Below, piece by piece: positions 4,385-5,507 of a DNA stretch of 5,507 nucleotides. The notes beneath the pieces are model-generated. The model had not been told where the DNA came from, ran no database searches, and saw nothing but the letters and a program-made list of their open reading frames with translations. The position numbers were made by a program, and so were the translations under genes. The stretch spans positions 1 through 5,507 of the forward strand of contig CADCQU010000200.1 of assembly GCA_902803635.1 (NCBI GenBank). The letters run 5' to 3'. Positions within the stretch are counted from its first letter, which is position 1; each line of letters starts with the position of its first letter. Source of the DNA: an uncultured Lachnospiraceae bacterium (GTDB taxonomy: Bacteria > Bacillota > Clostridia > Lachnospirales > Lachnospiraceae).

Positions 4385-5507
4385 ATGGAAGTACGTACAA
4401 ATGAACAGCTCGACGCGGCTGTGTGCAGCTGCACGGAATGCTTTAAGAGCAAGCTCGATGGAACAAATGGCAAGCGTGCCGTGCTTCTTTGCGGTGGTAC
4501 CGGCTGCCTTTCGTCCCATTCGGAAGAGATCAAGGAGAAATTCGAGAAGATCATCGCCGAGAAGGGTCTTGGCGACAAGTTCTCGGTGAACCTCGTCGGA
4601 TGCTTCGGCTTCTGCTCGCAGGGCCCGTTCGTCAAAATTTATCCGGAAGACACCCTCTATCGCCTTGTCAGCCTTGACGATGTGGAAGAGATCGTCGAGA
4701 AGGATCTCATCGGCGGCGAGATCGTGGATCGTCTCCTCTATGTGGAGCCGGCGACCGGCCAGAAGGTTCAGAAGCAGGATGACATCAACTTCTATAAGAA
4801 GCAGAAGAGAATCGCCCTGCACGGCTGCGGCGTCATCAATCCCGAGGACATCAACGAGGCCGTTGGCTACGGCGCGTTCCAGGGCATCAAGAAGGCCCTG
4901 ACCATGACCCCGGAAGAGGTCGTCAAGGAAGTGCTCGACTCCGGGCTTCGCGGCCGCGGCGGCGGCGGCTTCCCGACCGGCCGCAAGTGGTCCTTCGCTC
5001 TTGCCGCAAAGTCTGACCAGAAGTACGTGGTCTGCAACGGCGACGAAGGCGACCCGGGCGCGTTCATGGATCGTTCCATCCTTGAGGGCAATCCGTTTGC
5101 CGTTATCGAGGGCATGATGATCGCCGGCTACGCCATCGGCGCTTCCGAGGGTTATTTCTATGTCCGTGCCGAGTACCCGATCGCCGTTAAGCGCCTGCAG
5201 CTCGCGATTGATGCCATGAATGAAATCGGCATCCTCGGCGAGAACATCCTCGGCTCCGGCTTCAACTTCCAGGCCAATATCCGTCTCGGCGCCGGCGCAT
5301 TTGTCTGCGGTGAAGAGACTGCTCTTCTGAACTCCATCCAGGGCCAGCGCGGTATGCCGCGTCCGCGTCCGCCATTCCCGGCCGTGAAGGGCCTTTGGGA
5401 CAAGCCCACCGTCGTCAACAACGTTGAGACCTACGCCTGCATCGCGGCCATCATCCGCAAGGGCGCCGACTGGTTCAAGGGCCTCGGCACCGCCGGTTCC
5501 CCGGGCA
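4385..5507 (+). CDS. nuoF: NuoF-like FMN/NADH-binding subunit (HydB/HndC-type), 3' end beyond window
   Basis: The frame is open from ATG 4385 to the window end: 374 codons of a protein expected to be near 600 residues. Residues about 30-95 are a thioredoxin-like [2Fe-2S] domain with C36-x4-C41 (CGGTGC) and C73-x3-C77 (CFGFC). A linker (about 97-145) leads into the NuoF flavoprotein domain: GLRGRGGGGFPTGRKW (188-203, nucleotide-binding glycine loop), CNGDEGDPGAFMDR (217-230, FMN site), and GAGAFVCGEETALLNSIQG (302-320). The SLBB domain, the NuoF [4Fe-4S] cysteines and any C-terminal ferredoxin domain lie outside the window. The fused N-terminal domain is the mark of HydB of bifurcating hydrogenases or HndC of NADP-reducing hydrogenases. 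The subunit would oxidise or reduce NAD(P)H at FMN and exchange electrons with the NuoE-like partner and a catalytic subunit (hydA expected next). AGGAGG at 4372-4377 inside the end of the previous gene supports this start. An N-terminal C14-x-C16-x2-C19 group precedes the domain. Confidence 0.93.
   Translation, partial: MEVRTNEQLDAAVCSCTECFKSKLDGTNGKRAVLLCGGTGCLSSHSEEIKEKFEKIIAEKGLGDKFSVNLVGCFGFCSQGPFVKIYPEDTLYRLVSLDDVEEIVEKDLIGGEIVDRLLYVEPATGQKVQKQDDINFYKKQKRIALHGCGVINPEDINEAVGYGAFQGIKKALTMTPEEVVKEVLDSGLRGRGGGGFPTGRKWSFALAAKSDQKYVVCNGDEGDPGAFMDRSILEGNPFAVIEGMMIAGYAIGASEGYFYVRAEYPIAVKRLQLAIDAMNEIGILGENILGSGFNFQANIRLGAGAFVCGEETALLNSIQGQRGMPRPRPPFPAVKGLWDKPTVVNNVETYACIAAIIRKGADWFKGLGTAGSPG

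Noticed and set aside
4379..5421. Open frames on the minus strand and in other plus frames across the nuoF-like gene
   Set aside because: The plus frame from 4385 carries all expected NuoF motifs; the others are compositional shadows.

Overview
The window looks like a chromosomal stretch from a strictly anaerobic Firmicute, most likely a member of the Clostridia; this is inferred from gene content. It carries a two-gene SufC/SufB-type Fe-S assembly module, a Crp/Fnr-family regulator, and the NuoE-like and NuoF-like subunits typical of a multimeric [FeFe] hydrogenase. Strong AGGAGG-type ribosome binding sites and consensus sigma-A promoters fit a Gram-positive host. Coding DNA is moderately GC-rich, while the intergenic stretch before the hydrogenase-type genes is clearly AT-rich.

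Layout from left to right. Bases 1-90 are AT-rich and hold nothing I can identify. At about 91 a 72-codon C-terminal remnant of a HAD-superfamily phosphatase/phosphomutase begins abruptly after an in-frame stop. A small two-TM DUF3592-type membrane protein follows (373-837). A well-formed promoter at 900-928, whose -10 box is embedded in a perfect 6-4-6 dyad, drives sufC (963-1718) and sufB (1711-2637), which overlap by 8 bases. The stretch from 2638 to 2883 holds a weak possible terminator, a long palindromic repeat (2698-2782) of an interspersed or MITE-like kind, and a 19-bp-stem terminator (2837-2884) that also sits immediately after the convergent regulator gene.

The regulator (2884-3519, minus strand) is a Crp/Fnr-family protein with an unusual number of cysteines. 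Between it and the divergent nuoE/hydC gene lies about 380 bp of AT-rich DNA that I read as a control region. It contains a 13-bp-stem hairpin, several Crp/Fnr-sized dyads, and one perfect 16-bp palindrome. The centre of that palindrome falls at the class II activator position (-41.5) relative to an extended -10 promoter. Downstream are the NuoE-like [2Fe-2S] subunit (3900-4382) and the NuoF-like flavoprotein subunit (4385 to beyond the window end).

How the genes may fit together: sufCB would supply Fe-S clusters, the hydrogenase-type diaphorase would consume many of them, and the cysteine-bearing Crp/Fnr protein between them would be the natural redox or oxidative-stress switch. The regulatory link is inference from gene arrangement and DNA dyads; nothing here proves it.
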